Below, in pieces: positions 47,141 through 56,237 of a stretch of DNA of 64,000 nt (within the stretch, counting starts at the first letter, position 1; every line of letters starts with the position of its first letter). Below the pieces are notes generated by a model. That model searched no databases, was not told where the DNA came from, and saw nothing but the letters and a program-made list of their open reading frames with translations. The stretch is from the NCBI GenBank assembly GCA_963718145.1, contig CAVQYJ010000012.1:434001-498000 (forward strand), read 5' to 3'. This DNA is from UBA7672 sp963718145. GTDB taxonomy: Bacteria; Pseudomonadota; Alphaproteobacteria; Caulobacterales; Hyphomonadaceae. Both the position numbers and the translations under genes were made by a program.

Positions 47141-47536
47141 GTCCCCGACCCTTCAGGATGGGTTTTGAGGGCCTTCTGGCCCAGCCCTTAAGGCATACCC
47201 CGGGGTCGTTAACTGATGGTTCGTGCACGCCGCACGCGGAGCAGGCGTATTATGTCGCCGCCAGCCTCACGCCGCTCCTCCCGGCGAAAGCCGCGCCGCA
47301 GGGCGATCCTCGACCTTTGTCCTCGATTAGAGCGTGCGGTAGGTCCGAAATCCCCAATTCCGCGATGGGTGGGGCAACACTGGCCAATGCTGAGCGGACA
47401 GCGCTGTCCACGGAATGACGGCCTAAACTTCTGTCACCTCGCGATTTCTCCTGCGCGCCCGCTCGACTCCGCCCTCGATTTCCGCTGATCTGGCCGCGGT
47501 GGCGCTGGCGGGGCTCTGTCGAGAGTACCCTGCGCC
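47141..47536. other. Intergenic stretch between amiC and a lipoprotein gene
   Basis: 396 bp, divergent promoters expected. No gene, strong hairpin or recognised RNA seen; short open frames have no protein character. Confidence 0.5.
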
Positions 47537-48007
47537 ATGACATTCTCCCGTGTCCTCCTGTCCGCCGCCGCAACCGCCGCCCTCGCGGCCTGCGCAACCG
47601 CGCCTCTCACCCTCAATGACGACCTGATCGTGCCGGGCGAGCGCATGGGCGAAGTCCAGATCGGGATGCCGCTCTCGACCTTGCTCGCCCTCAAGGGAAC
47701 GCCGCTCAGCACCATGCCCATCGAGGATACCGAGGCGACTACCTACACGTTCGATGGCCTCACCGTCGCTGCGCATGACCAGGTCTACTGGATCATCGCC
47801 ACCGACGAGCGTTTCCACACCGGCAATGGCGTCCGGCCCGGGGTCGAACAGATCTTCGCCCGCGCCTCGCTGGGCGCGCCCAAATGTGTCGTCACCAAGG
47901 GCGCCGTCACCGTCTACGACTACGGCAACCTCTATTTCGACGTGGAGAACACGACCGGAAAGGTGCGGCAGCTCGGCGTCCTGAAGAAAACACAGACCTG
48001 CAAATGA
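47537..48007 (+). CDS. Small lipoprotein, SmpA/BamE-like in outline
   Basis: 156 residues with a clear lipobox (AATAALAACAT, Cys19). GEVQIGMPLSTLLALKGTPL is reminiscent of the start of BamE/OmlA-type folds (IxxGMxxxxVxxxLGxP), and the rest is beta-rich (TTYTFDGLTVAAHDQVYWII). Ends KVRQLGVLKKTQTCK. Membership in the BamE family is not certain. No operon partner; a broken vapBC pair follows on the other strand. Confidence 0.72.
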   Translation: MTFSRVLLSAAATAALAACATAPLTLNDDLIVPGERMGEVQIGMPLSTLLALKGTPLSTMPIEDTEATTYTFDGLTVAAHDQVYWIIATDERFHTGNGVRPGVEQIFARASLGAPKCVVTKGAVTVYDYGNLYFDVENTTGKVRQLGVLKKTQTCK

Positions 48008-48042
48008 CGGCAAAGCGAGGTGTGGCAGCATTCACGCCAGCA

Positions 48043-48435
48043 TCACCGCTGTAGCGCGACCATCACATCCGTCTTCGCAAAATCTTCTCCAACGAACAGG
48101 AGAGGACATGCCCGCGGTCCATCGCAAGCGCGTACGCAAAGCAGTCCGCAAAATTGAGCCCGGCCGGATGGACACCCTTGCCCCACCGATCATAGGCGTC
48201 GGCAACCTTCCGCGCGAACTCGGCCGTTACAGGAACGACTTCAGCGTCGATGTCGTGGAGCAGTTCGACAAGCGCGATTGCCCCGGCTGCGGCGTCGCGC
48301 AACGACGAGTGCTTCGGCCAATGTCACCGCGGAAATGCTGATAGCCGCAGCGGTTCCGATTGATTGCTTGATCTTGCCTGCCGTCGGCTCAGCCAAGAGC
48401 AAAGCCATAAGCGCAGACGTATCGACGACGATCAC
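48043..48435 (-). pseudogene. vapC: vapC toxin (PIN domain), with two frame breaks
   Basis: Start GTG 48435: MIVVDTSALMALLLAEPTAG and ISAVTLAEALVVARR, a PIN-domain N-terminus. The frame then shifts near 48275-48300 to HDIDAEVVPVTAEFARKVAD and LNFADCFAYALAMDRG, and shifts again near 48085-48100 to LLFVGEDFAKTDVMVALQR, ending at 48043. The assembled length (131 codons) and acidic residues (VDTS, NFADCFA, GEDFAKTD) match VapC ribonucleases. Broken twice, so probably inactive. Confidence 0.82.
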
Positions 48436-48708
48436 TTCGGCATGCCGTCAGGCCCGTACAAGAAGTCGGCAGAATGGGCCGCATCCGGACCGGGAGACGG
48501 TGGGTGTGCTGCAAGGTCGACGTCCAACTTCTCGAGCGCCTTCCTTCGCTTTTCGCTCAGCTCGGCTGGCGTTAGCTCCCGACGTACTGGCGCGATGCTG
48601 GCGACCGTCTTGGCCGTGTCGCGTCAGCACGATCTCCTCCCCCGCCTCCGCGCGCCGCACGAGGTCGGTGAGTTGGCTCTTGGCGTCGGTCACGGAAATC
48701 CGGGTCAT
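48432..48708 (-). pseudogene. vapB: vapB antitoxin, with one frame break
   Basis: ATG 48708: MTRISVTDAKSQLTDLVRRA and GEEIVLTRHG, the Phd/VapB antitoxin start. The frame shifts +1 near 48605-48620; the continuation reads VASIAPVRRELTPAELSEKR, then LDVDLAAHPPSPGPDAAHSA and DFLYGPDGMPK, ending with TGA overlapping the vapC GTG (GTGA). Length 277 bp is 3n+1. A decayed or error-broken type II toxin-antitoxin pair. Confidence 0.82.
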
Positions 48709-48726
48709 GTCTTTATAATGGTCCAT

Positions 48727-49172
48727 TCAATGGTCCATTTCAACATTGGCGCGCCGATGCCGGCCAAACCCGCAAAGATTTAAGCGAATCAACGCACTAA
48801 TTCATCATTGTCGCCCTTGAGCCTGTGAATAACCTGATACTGCACCCTCAAACTTCTTCCCCTGCGCGCCCAATCCATGCAATGTGAGTCCTGTGGCTCG
48901 CTGGACAGGCGGGCCCAGCCGCCTGACGCGACGATTTCAGGAAATTCCCAAGTCGCTGAAGGCATTGGCCGGTTCGAGCGTATTCCCGAAGGACAGCGGT
49001 GACGCTGCCTTCATGGTCAGGACAATTATGAACGCGACTTCGCGAAATTCAGTCTGTCTGACCGGACGCCGAGCCCCCACCCCTATCGCCACTTGCACAC
49101 GCATACAGCCTTCGCGGGCTGGCGCCGCGCAATCGCGCGCCGTCCGCGGCACAACGAAAGAGGTTTTCCTAC
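48727..49172 (+). other. Long leader region of rne
   Basis: 446 bp with no convincing gene. In Escherichia coli the rne 5'UTR is long and mediates autoregulation; the length here allows something similar, but I did not identify specific hairpins or a promoter. AGAGG lies just before the start codon. Confidence 0.4.
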
Positions 49173-51590
49173 ATGAGCAAGCTCATGCTGATCGACGCAA
49201 CCCACGCCGAGGAAACTCGCGTGGCCGTCGTCTCCAACGGCCAGATTGAAGATTTCGATTTCGAAGCCCGGAACAAGCGCCAGCTTCGCGGAAACATCTA
49301 CCTCGCCAAGATCACCCGGGTCGAACCGTCGCTCCAGGCGGCGTTCGTCGATTATGGCGGCAATCGCCACGGCTTTCTCGCTTTCTCGGAGATCCATCCG
49401 GACTACTACCAGATCCCGAAGGAAGACCGCGAAGCGCTCCTCGCCGAAGCTGACGAGGAAGAAGCCGCGGAATCCTCCGACGGCGACGAGGAGGACGACG
49501 GCGAGGAGGACGAGCGCCGCAACAACCGCCGCAACGCCCTGTTCCAGCGCAAGTACAAGATCCAGGAAGTCATCCGCCGCCGGCAGGTCCTGCTGGTCCA
49601 GGTCGTCAAGGAAGAGCGCGGCAACAAGGGCGCCGCCCTAACCACCTACCTCTCGCTTGCCGGCCGTTACTGCGTGTTGATGCCCAACACGTCGCGCGGG
49701 GGCGGCATCTCCCGCAAGATCACCAACGCCAACGACCGCCGCCGCCTGAAGGCCATCACCTCGGAGTTCGAGGTTCCGCGCGGGGCCGGCCTGATCGTGC
49801 GCACCGCGGGCGCCAAGCGCACCAAGGTCGAGGTCAAGCGCGACTTCGAATACCTCACCAAGCTCTGGCAGCAGATCGTTTCGCGCACCATGGAATCCAT
49901 GGCGCCGGCCCTGATCCACGAGGAAGGCCACCTTGTCCTGCGCGCCGTGCGCGACCTCTACGACAAGGATGTCGAGCGCATCATGGTCGAGGGCGAGGAC
50001 GCCTATAACGAAGCCAAGACCTTCGTGAAAATGCTGATGCCGAGCCACACGCGCAAAGTGGTCCTGCACGACGACAACGGCCCGCTCTTCGTCGTCACCG
50101 GCGTGGAAGACCAGCTCGAAGGCATCTTCTCGCCCACGGTCCAGCTGCCTTCCGGCGGCTATATCGTCATCAACCAGACCGAGGCGCTGGTCGCCATCGA
50201 CGTCAACTCCGGCAAGGCGACGCGCGAGCGCAATGTCGAAGCCACTGCGCTGAAGACGAACATGGAGGCAGCCGCCGAGGCCTGCCGCCAGATGCGCCTG
50301 CGCGATCTTGCCGGCCTCATCGTGATCGATTTCATCGACATGGAGGACAACAAGAACAACCGCTCCGTCGAGCGGAAGATGAAGGACTGCCTCAAGATCG
50401 ACCGGGCGCGTGTGCAGACCGGGCGCATCTCGCAGTTCGGCCTGTTCGAGATTTCGCGCCAGCGCCGTCGCGCCGGCGTTCTCGAACTGTCGTCCGAAGT
50501 CTGCGACCATTGCGGCGGAACCGGCCGCGTGCGCTCGATCGAGAGCGCCGCGATCCAGCTCCTGCGCGCAGTCGAGGCTCGTGCGGCCGACGACCGTGTC
50601 GAGGCCGTGCATGTCGAGGCGGCGCCGGACGTGGCGCTCTACCTCCTCAACGAGAAGCGCGCCTCCATCGCGGCGGTCGAAGCCGACTGCCATGTCCAGG
50701 TCCGGATCGAGGCCAACGAAGACCTCAAGACCGGCGAGTTCACCATCGAGGGCCGGGCCGGCGGCGAAGTCGTGCCGCACCGTCCGCTGGTCCCGATCGA
50801 CCTCCGCAAGCTCAAGCCCCTCCCCCCGCCGGAACCCGGCGAGATCGAGGAAGAGGAAGACGAAGAGATTCTCGACGACAGTGAAGACGAGACTGAAGAC
50901 GAGAGTGGGGAAGAGAGTGGAGACGAGAACCACGACGAGGACGACAACAACAACGACAACAGCTCCAGCGACGCCGACAGCGAAGACGACCGTGGCGAGG
51001 ACGAGGACGGCGACGCCCGCCGCGGCCGCCGTGGCCGCCGCGGCGGCCGCCGCCGCGGCCGTGGCCGCGACCGCCCCGAGGTCGCCGAAGCCGCTCCCGT
51101 CGAGACCCGCGACCACGACCGCGACCGGGGCCGCAGCCGCCGCCGCCGCGGCGGCCGCGACCGCGACGCCAACCCCAACCGCACCCCCGACATCGCCACC
51201 GACGGCGGCGAAATGCTCGACGCAATCGCCTCCGCACCGTTCCTGGTTGCGGCGAAAGCAGAGCCGTCGGTTGATGTGGAGACTGCGCCCGGGATAACGG
51301 CGGAAGCCGTCTACACGCCCGCACCTGTCTACGAAGAGCCGAAACGGATGGATGAGCCCGCGCCGGAATCCCGACGTGAACCTCTGGCTGCCAAGGCGGA
51401 TACGGAGATGGTTCTTCCCGCGCCGGCCTCAAGTCCGGAGGAATCGGCTACTGCCGCAGCCGCGGCCGCGGAGGAGGCCCAGGCCGAAATCCGCCGTCAT
51501 TCCATCCACGCCGACGCCGAGAAGGTTGAGCCCAGCCCCGACAAGGCCCCGCGCAAAATGGGGTGGTGGAGCAGGCGGAAAACCGGCTGA
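49173..51590 (+). CDS. rne: Ribonuclease E
   Basis: 805 residues. S1/RNase H-like N-terminal (MSKLMLIDATHAEETRVAVV, GNIYLAKITRVEPSLQAAFV), interrupted by an acidic/basic insertion after residue ~90 (EADEEEAAESSDGDEEDDGE). The catalytic Asp regions are LVAIDVNSGKATRER (near 343) and LIVIDFIDMEDNKNN (near 388); the zinc link is SEVCDHCGGTGRVR (near 444). The disordered C-terminal half is acidic then Arg/Gly-rich and ends RKMGWWSRRKTG. It initiates mRNA decay and rRNA processing. The terminal GWW motif fits the PNPase-docking peptide known in Caulobacter RNase E. Confidence 0.95.
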   Translation: MSKLMLIDATHAEETRVAVVSNGQIEDFDFEARNKRQLRGNIYLAKITRVEPSLQAAFVDYGGNRHGFLAFSEIHPDYYQIPKEDREALLAEADEEEAAESSDGDEEDDGEEDERRNNRRNALFQRKYKIQEVIRRRQVLLVQVVKEERGNKGAALTTYLSLAGRYCVLMPNTSRGGGISRKITNANDRRRLKAITSEFEVPRGAGLIVRTAGAKRTKVEVKRDFEYLTKLWQQIVSRTMESMAPALIHEEGHLVLRAVRDLYDKDVERIMVEGEDAYNEAKTFVKMLMPSHTRKVVLHDDNGPLFVVTGVEDQLEGIFSPTVQLPSGGYIVINQTEALVAIDVNSGKATRERNVEATALKTNMEAAAEACRQMRLRDLAGLIVIDFIDMEDNKNNRSVERKMKDCLKIDRARVQTGRISQFGLFEISRQRRRAGVLELSSEVCDHCGGTGRVRSIESAAIQLLRAVEARAADDRVEAVHVEAAPDVALYLLNEKRASIAAVEADCHVQVRIEANEDLKTGEFTIEGRAGGEVVPHRPLVPIDLRKLKPLPPPEPGEIEEEEDEEILDDSEDETEDESGEESGDENHDEDDNNNDNSSSDADSEDDRGEDEDGDARRGRRGRRGGRRRGRGRDRPEVAEAAPVETRDHDRDRGRSRRRRGGRDRDANPNRTPDIATDGGEMLDAIASAPFLVAAKAEPSVDVETAPGITAEAVYTPAPVYEEPKRMDEPAPESRREPLAAKADTEMVLPAPASSPEESATAAAAAAEEAQAEIRRHSIHADAEKVEPSPDKAPRKMGWWSRRKTG

Positions 51591-51725
51591 GCTGCGACAT
51601 TCGCTTACAAGGCCGCCTCAATGCCGCCCCATGCCTTGTGGCATTGATTCCGCTTGGCCCATCTATAGGCTTGGAAACGGGCGGACGTTCTCTGGCCATG
51701 CGCCACCGCATTGGGAGCCGTCTTG

Positions 51726-53135
51726 ATGGACGTCATTGGCAAGGTTCTGCGCCGCCTGGCCTATCCAGCGGCCGCTGTCGGGCTTGTCCTCGCAGCCACG
51801 CCGGCCGCCTCGGCTCAGGGCATCATCCGTGACGCCGAGATCGAGGCGATCCTGCGCCAGTATGGCGATCCGCTGTTCGAGGCCGCGGGCCTGAAGCCCT
51901 CCGACGTTAATCTCTACATCGTGCAGGACGAGTCGCTCAACGCGGGCGTCGCGGGCGGCCAGAACATGTTCCTCAACACCGGCCTGATTATGGAGTGCGA
52001 CAAGCCCGAGGAACTCAAGGGCGTTATGGCGCACGAGGCCGGCCACATCGCTGGCGGTCATAACGTCACCCGCCGGCAGGCCATGGGCGCAGGCGGCGGC
52101 GTGTCGCTGATCACCATGGGCCTCGGCGCCCTTGCGATCGCGGCAGGCGCACCGGATGCGGCCATGGCCCTGTTCGCCAGCGCCGGCCAGTTCTCAGCGC
52201 TGACCGTGTTCAAATACATCCGCGCCGAAGAAAGCTCCGCCGACCAGTACGGCCTCGACTTCCTCGACAAGACGCACCAGTCCGCTGATGGCCTCGTCGA
52301 GTTCATGCAGAAGTTCCAGTACGAACAGCTCATGACGGAACAGAAGCGTCAGCCCTACTTCCAGACTCATCCGATCTCGTCCGACCGCATCCAGGCGCTG
52401 CGCAAGCGTGCCGAAGAGATCACCGCCCGGTCACAGCCGCAAAGCCAGCGTGACATCGACAGCCTGGCGATGATGAAAGCCAAGCTTGTCGGCTTTATCG
52501 GCCCACCGGCGCGCGTGGCCGTGCGCTATCCCAAGACCGACCAGTCCCTGCCCGCGAAGTACGCGCGCGCCATCGCAGCCTACCGCGCCATCGACATCAA
52601 GGTCGCGCTGAAGGAGGTCGACGAACTCATCATTGCCGATCCGGCCAATCCCTACTTCCACGAACTGAAGGGCCAGATCCTCTTCGAGAGCGGCAAGGCT
52701 GCCGAGTCTGTGGAACCGCACCGCAAATCGGTCCAGCTCGCGCCGCTCGAGCCGCTTCTCCACGTCAACCTCGCCCGCTCGCTGCTGGGGATCGGGACGC
52801 CCGAAGCACTCACGGAATCCGAGGGCCTGCTGATCGACACGCTGGCCATGGAGCGGGACAATCCTTTCGCCTGGAACCAGCTCGCCGCCGTCTATGGCAA
52901 GATGAACCGCGTTCCCGACGCCGACCTCGCGACAGCCGAAGAGGCCTACTACACCGGCAACATGGCGCGGGCCCAGGTTTTTGCCCGTCGAGCGATGAAC
53001 GGTCTCCAGGCCGGCACGCCAAACGCCCAGCGGGCAGATGATATTCTCGCCCTGTCGGATCCTCGCGCCTTGCGGGGCAGCGGAGGCAATGGCCGTGGCG
53101 GCCGTCCCGGCCTGGCAATCAACACCAAACATTGA
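51726..53135 (+). CDS. M48 metalloprotease with TPR-like tail (BepA-like)
   Basis: 469 residues from ATG 51726 with a signal peptide (AVGLVLAATPAASAQG). The zinc motif HEXXH is in GVMAHEAGHIAGGHNVTRRQ near residue 103, followed by a membrane-like stretch (GVSLITMGLGALAIAAGA) and the third ligand region RAEESSADQYGLDFL. The C-terminal third has TPR-like helices (LLHVNLARSLLGIGTP). Relatives check outer-membrane proteins in the periplasm. Located between rne and a DsbA-like gene. Confidence 0.9.
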   Translation: MDVIGKVLRRLAYPAAAVGLVLAATPAASAQGIIRDAEIEAILRQYGDPLFEAAGLKPSDVNLYIVQDESLNAGVAGGQNMFLNTGLIMECDKPEELKGVMAHEAGHIAGGHNVTRRQAMGAGGGVSLITMGLGALAIAAGAPDAAMALFASAGQFSALTVFKYIRAEESSADQYGLDFLDKTHQSADGLVEFMQKFQYEQLMTEQKRQPYFQTHPISSDRIQALRKRAEEITARSQPQSQRDIDSLAMMKAKLVGFIGPPARVAVRYPKTDQSLPAKYARAIAAYRAIDIKVALKEVDELIIADPANPYFHELKGQILFESGKAAESVEPHRKSVQLAPLEPLLHVNLARSLLGIGTPEALTESEGLLIDTLAMERDNPFAWNQLAAVYGKMNRVPDADLATAEEAYYTGNMARAQVFARRAMNGLQAGTPNAQRADDILALSDPRALRGSGGNGRGGRPGLAINTKH

Positions 53136-53237
53136 ACTGGCTGTTAGGGGATCCAGGCCCTATTTCTGCATCATCAAAAATGACTGCTGGCGTCCTGGAA
53201 AGGCGTCAACGGCAAGACGCCTCCAAGGACACCACTG

Positions 53238-54011
53238 ATGCGAACCCTGATTGCCTGCGCCGCAGCCCTTTGCATGGCTGCCTGCTCACCTGGCCTCAAG
53301 ACCGAATCCGCGCAGGCCACGTCGGCCCCTGCTTCCGTCGATCGCATGGCGAAGGAAGAAGTGCAGGCGATCGTGAAGGACTACCTGCTCACCAATCCTG
53401 AAATCCTGATCGAGGCCTTCACCGAACTCGACCGGCGCAATGCCGAGAAGGCATTTTCCCGCCTGGTCAGCCATGATGGCGATCCGTCGATCGGTCCGAA
53501 GAATGCGCCGATCACCATCGTGGAATTCTTCGACTACAATTGCGGCTACTGCAAAGCAGCCAATGAATGGCTGATGAAGGAAGCAGCGGACAAGAACGGC
53601 CAGGTCCGCGTCGTGTTCAAGGAATTCCCGATCCTGCGCGAAAGTTCGAAGCTTGCCGCCAAGGCTGCGCTCGCCGCCGACAAGCAGGGCAAATACCGCG
53701 AGATGCATGTCGGCCTGATGAAGTCCCGCGCGCTCGCGCCGATGACGCCCGAGGGCAAGGAAGACCTCGCGGGAACACAGAAGGAAATCGAGCGTGTCGC
53801 GAAGTCGGTCGGCCTCAACATCGACAAGCTCAACAAGGACATGAAGAACGACGCCATCGCCCTGCGCATCGAGACGGTACACGCCGAAGCGGCGGAAGCC
53901 GGCGTCGAAGCAACACCTGGATTCTTCGTCAACGGCCAGACGCTCCAGGGCTTCAACGAAGAACAACTCGACAAGATGATCGCCACGGCGAAAGGGGCGA
54001 AGAAGGGGTGA
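53238..54011 (+). CDS. DsbA-family thiol-disulfide oxidoreductase lipoprotein
   Basis: 257 residues. Lipoprotein signal (AAALCMAACSP). N-terminal helical region typical of ScsC/BdbD-type proteins (KDYLLTNPEILIEAFTELDR), then a thioredoxin fold with CGYC in EFFDYNCGYCKAANEW (Cys near 102 and 105) and the cis-Pro region GVEATPGFFVNGQTLQGF. It would oxidise or isomerise periplasmic disulfides. 102 bp after the M48 protease gene, so the two may act together on envelope proteins. Confidence 0.9.
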   Translation: MRTLIACAAALCMAACSPGLKTESAQATSAPASVDRMAKEEVQAIVKDYLLTNPEILIEAFTELDRRNAEKAFSRLVSHDGDPSIGPKNAPITIVEFFDYNCGYCKAANEWLMKEAADKNGQVRVVFKEFPILRESSKLAAKAALAADKQGKYREMHVGLMKSRALAPMTPEGKEDLAGTQKEIERVAKSVGLNIDKLNKDMKNDAIALRIETVHAEAAEAGVEATPGFFVNGQTLQGFNEEQLDKMIATAKGAKKG

Positions 54012-54037
54012 GCGCGACTTCGCAGCGCTGGGCAACA

Positions 54038-54095
54038 GGCAATGGGCAGCCGGCAGTAGCCGCCGACCAAACTCTACTGCCCACCGCCGATTGCC
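54038..54095. terminator. Bidirectional hairpin between the DsbA-like gene and thiG
   Basis: A 22-bp imperfect stem (54038-54059 with 54074-54095, four mismatches by eye) with a 14-nt loop fills the gap between these convergent genes. Placement suggests shared termination; no strong T tract. Confidence 0.5.
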
Positions 54096-54098
54096 GCC

Positions 54099-54890
54099 CT
54101 AAATCAATCCACCCAGCGGGCTCGACGGATCAGCGTAGCGCTTCTTGGGCATCCGCCCCGCGAGATACGCCTCGCGGCCAGCGATCACCGCGTGCTTCAT
54201 CGCGCGGGCCATGCGGATGGGATCCTTCGCCGCAGCGATGGCGGTGTTCATCAGCACGCCGTCACAGCCCAACTCCATAGCGATGGCCGCATCCGAAGCT
54301 GTGCCAACGCCCGCATCAACGATGACTGGCACCCGCGCCTGTTCCACGATCAGCCGGATGTTGACCGGGTTCTGCACGCCCAGCCCCGACCCGATCAGCG
54401 AGCCCAGGGGCATGATCGCGCAGCAGCCGGCATCTTCCAGCTTGCGCGCGTAGACCGGATCGTCCGAGCAATAGACCATCACCTGGAAGCCTTCCTTGAT
54501 TAGGGCTTTCGCGGCGACGAGCGTTTCCTCCATGTCGGGATAGAGGGTCTTCTGGTCGGCCAGCACTTCCAGCTTCACGAGGGACCATCCGCCCGCCTCG
54601 CGGGCCAGCCTCAACGTGCGCACGGCATCGTCGGCCGTGAAGCACCCAGCCGTGTTGGGAAGGTAGGTGAAGCGCTTGGGGTCGAGATAGTCGATCAGCC
54701 GCTCCGAACCCTTGTCCGCCACATTCACCCGCCGCAGCGCCACCGTCACGATCTCCGCCCCCGCGGCCTCGGCCGCTTCGGCGTTCTGCGCATAGCTAGC
54801 GTATTTGCCCGTGCCGACAATGAGACGCGAGGTGTACGCCTTGCCGGCGATGATGAGTTTGTCTTGGTTCGCCGTCGTCGAGTCTGCCAT
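54099..54890 (-). CDS. thiG: Thiazole synthase ThiG
   Basis: 263 residues from ATG 54890. Motifs: SRLIVGTGKYASYAQNAEAA, EIVTVALRRVNV (Schiff-base strand), LPNTAGCFTADDAVRTLRLA, SLVKLEVLADQKTLYPDM, YCSDDPVYARKLEDAGC, and phosphate-binding IVDAGVGTASDAAIAMELGC. It condenses DXP, dehydroglycine and ThiS thiocarboxylate to thiazole phosphate. thiS lies upstream but is separated by a repeat element. No THI-box riboswitch found. Confidence 0.95.
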   Translation of the reverse strand: MADSTTANQDKLIIAGKAYTSRLIVGTGKYASYAQNAEAAEAAGAEIVTVALRRVNVADKGSERLIDYLDPKRFTYLPNTAGCFTADDAVRTLRLAREAGGWSLVKLEVLADQKTLYPDMEETLVAAKALIKEGFQVMVYCSDDPVYARKLEDAGCCAIMPLGSLIGSGLGVQNPVNIRLIVEQARVPVIVDAGVGTASDAAIAMELGCDGVLMNTAIAAAKDPIRMARAMKHAVIAGREAYLAGRMPKKRYADPSSPLGGLI

Positions 54891-54900
54891 CACTTCCACC

Positions 54901-55028
54901 GATCATCCCGGCGAACGCCGGGATCCAGGAACCACGTTGCGCCTTGTTCTGAATTCCGGCTGGAACCCCAAGTCAACACAAGCCTTGAAGTCCGTTCCGG
55001 ATCCCGGCTTTCGCCGGGAAGAGCGTGG
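54901..55028 (+). repeat. Dispersed ~130-bp repeat, copy 2, between thiS and thiG
   Basis: Begins with ATCCCGGCGAACGCCGGGAT (54905-54924) and ends with TCCCGGCTTTCGCCGGGA (55002-55019); the middle carries CTTGTTCTGAATT and CAAGCCTTGAAG, shared with the copy at 41611. It separates thiS from thiG, which are adjacent in many genomes. Confidence 0.75.
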
Positions 55029-55041
55029 CAAGATTCAAGGA

Positions 55042-55242
55042 TCACCCACCCCCCACAAACTGCACGATCTCGATCCGGTCGCCTGGGTCCAGCACCGTCC
55101 CTGCATAGGCGGACTTCGGCACGATCTCGCGATTGCGCTCCACGGCCACGCCTTTCTGCGGCAGGCCTAGCGACTCAAGGAAGGCCGCCACGGTGATGCC
55201 GGCAGGGGCGCTGGAAGGCTGGCCATTGAGGTATAGTTTCAT
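55042..55242 (-). CDS. thiS: Sulfur carrier protein ThiS
   Basis: 66 residues from ATG 55242: MKLYLNGQPSSAPAGITVAA, ending RIEIVQFVGGG. The beta-grasp length and C-terminal Gly-Gly, the site of thiocarboxylate formation, are diagnostic. It carries sulfur to ThiG. The ATG was preferred to an upstream start at 55254, since family members start at this strand. 49 bp from the divergent aroQ start. Confidence 0.92.
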   Translation of the reverse strand: MKLYLNGQPSSAPAGITVAAFLESLGLPQKGVAVERNREIVPKSAYAGTVLDPGDRIEIVQFVGGG

Positions 55243-55291
55243 TGCACCGCGCATTTGATTTAGTTTGGGATTCGCCTATTCATTCCGCACC

Positions 55292-55741
55292 ATGGCGCTG
55301 ACCATCTACTGCCTCAACGGACCGAATCTCAACCTGCTGGGTGAGCGGGAACCGGCTGTCTACGGCAAGGGCACCCTCGCCGACCTTGAGAAGCTGGCTC
55401 AGGAAGCCTCCAAATCCGTCGGCGCCGCGCTGGTTTTCCGCCAGTCCAACCATGAAGGCGAGCTTGTGGACTGGGTACAGGAGGCCCGTGGACACGCGCA
55501 GGCCATGGTCATAAACGCGGGCGGCTATACGCATACTTCGGTCGCGATTCACGACGCCCTGAAAGTGTTGACCATTCCGGTCGTGGAAGTGCATCTCAGC
55601 AATCCGGGCGCCCGGGAGGACTTCAGGCACAAGAGCCTGATCTCGCTCGCCGCATCGGGCCTGATCGCCGGGTTCGGCCCCATGGGCTACCGCCTTGCCA
55701 TCGAGGCCGCCGCGCGGCTTGCTGAACAACGGAGAAGCTGA
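55292..55741 (+). CDS. aroQ: 3-dehydroquinate dehydratase, type II
   Basis: 149 residues from ATG 55292. Type II signatures: IYCLNGPNLNLLGEREPAVY, FRQSNHEGELVDWVQEA, VINAGGYTHTSVAIHDAL (catalytic region) and VVEVHLSNPGAREDFRHKS. It dehydrates 3-dehydroquinate in the shikimate pathway. Four bp before accB, part of the alphaproteobacterial aroQ-accB-accC operon. Confidence 0.96.
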   Translation: MALTIYCLNGPNLNLLGEREPAVYGKGTLADLEKLAQEASKSVGAALVFRQSNHEGELVDWVQEARGHAQAMVINAGGYTHTSVAIHDALKVLTIPVVEVHLSNPGAREDFRHKSLISLAASGLIAGFGPMGYRLAIEAAARLAEQRRS

Positions 55742-55745
55742 GGCA

Positions 55746-56228
55746 ATGGCCGACAAGCCCACCGATAAGAACGGCAAGTTCGACACCGGCCTCATCCGCG
55801 AGCTGGCGGCCATCCTGCGCGAGGCCGACCTCGGCGAGATCGAGATCGAACAGGGCGGCCTGCGCATCAAGGTCGTGAAGCCCGAACAGAAAATCCAGAT
55901 GTCGGCCCCGGCCTACGCGCCCCAGGCCGCGGCGCCGGGGCCGGCGCCCGCCGGCGGCGCCGCGCCTGCCGCGAAGGCTGCGCCCGCCGACCATCCTGGC
56001 GCCGTGAAGTCGCCGATGGTGGGCACCGTCTACCTCAAGCCCGACGAGAATTCCCCGACCTTCGTGAAGGTAGGCGACACCGTCGCCGCCGGCGCGACGT
56101 TGCTGCTCATCGAGGCGATGAAGACATTCAACCCTGTGCCGGCCCCACGCGCGGGCAAGGTCACGGCGGTGCTGGTGAAGAACACCCAGCCGGTGGAGTT
56201 CGGCGAGTCTCTCGTGATCATCGAATAG
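55746..56228 (+). CDS. accB: Biotin carboxyl carrier protein of acetyl-CoA carboxylase
   Basis: 160 residues from ATG 55746 (MADKPTDKNGKFDTGLIREL). N-terminal helix, a Pro/Ala-rich linker, and the C-terminal biotinyl domain with biotinylated Lys126 in LLLIEAMKTFNPVPAP. It shuttles carboxybiotin between AccC and AccAD in fatty-acid synthesis. Operon with aroQ and accC (9 bp to accC). Confidence 0.96.
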   Translation: MADKPTDKNGKFDTGLIRELAAILREADLGEIEIEQGGLRIKVVKPEQKIQMSAPAYAPQAAAPGPAPAGGAAPAAKAAPADHPGAVKSPMVGTVYLKPDENSPTFVKVGDTVAAGATLLLIEAMKTFNPVPAPRAGKVTAVLVKNTQPVEFGESLVIIE

Positions 56229-56237
56229 CGGCGCGCT

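Noticed and set aside
49638..51116. 492-codon minus-strand frame inside rne
   Set aside because: Antisense of RNase E; the Ala/Val runs simply mirror its Arg/Asp-rich tail.
54890..55291. TPP riboswitch before thiS/thiG
   Set aside because: No THI-box core sequences were found in the 49-bp aroQ-thiS gap or the repeat between thiS and thiG.
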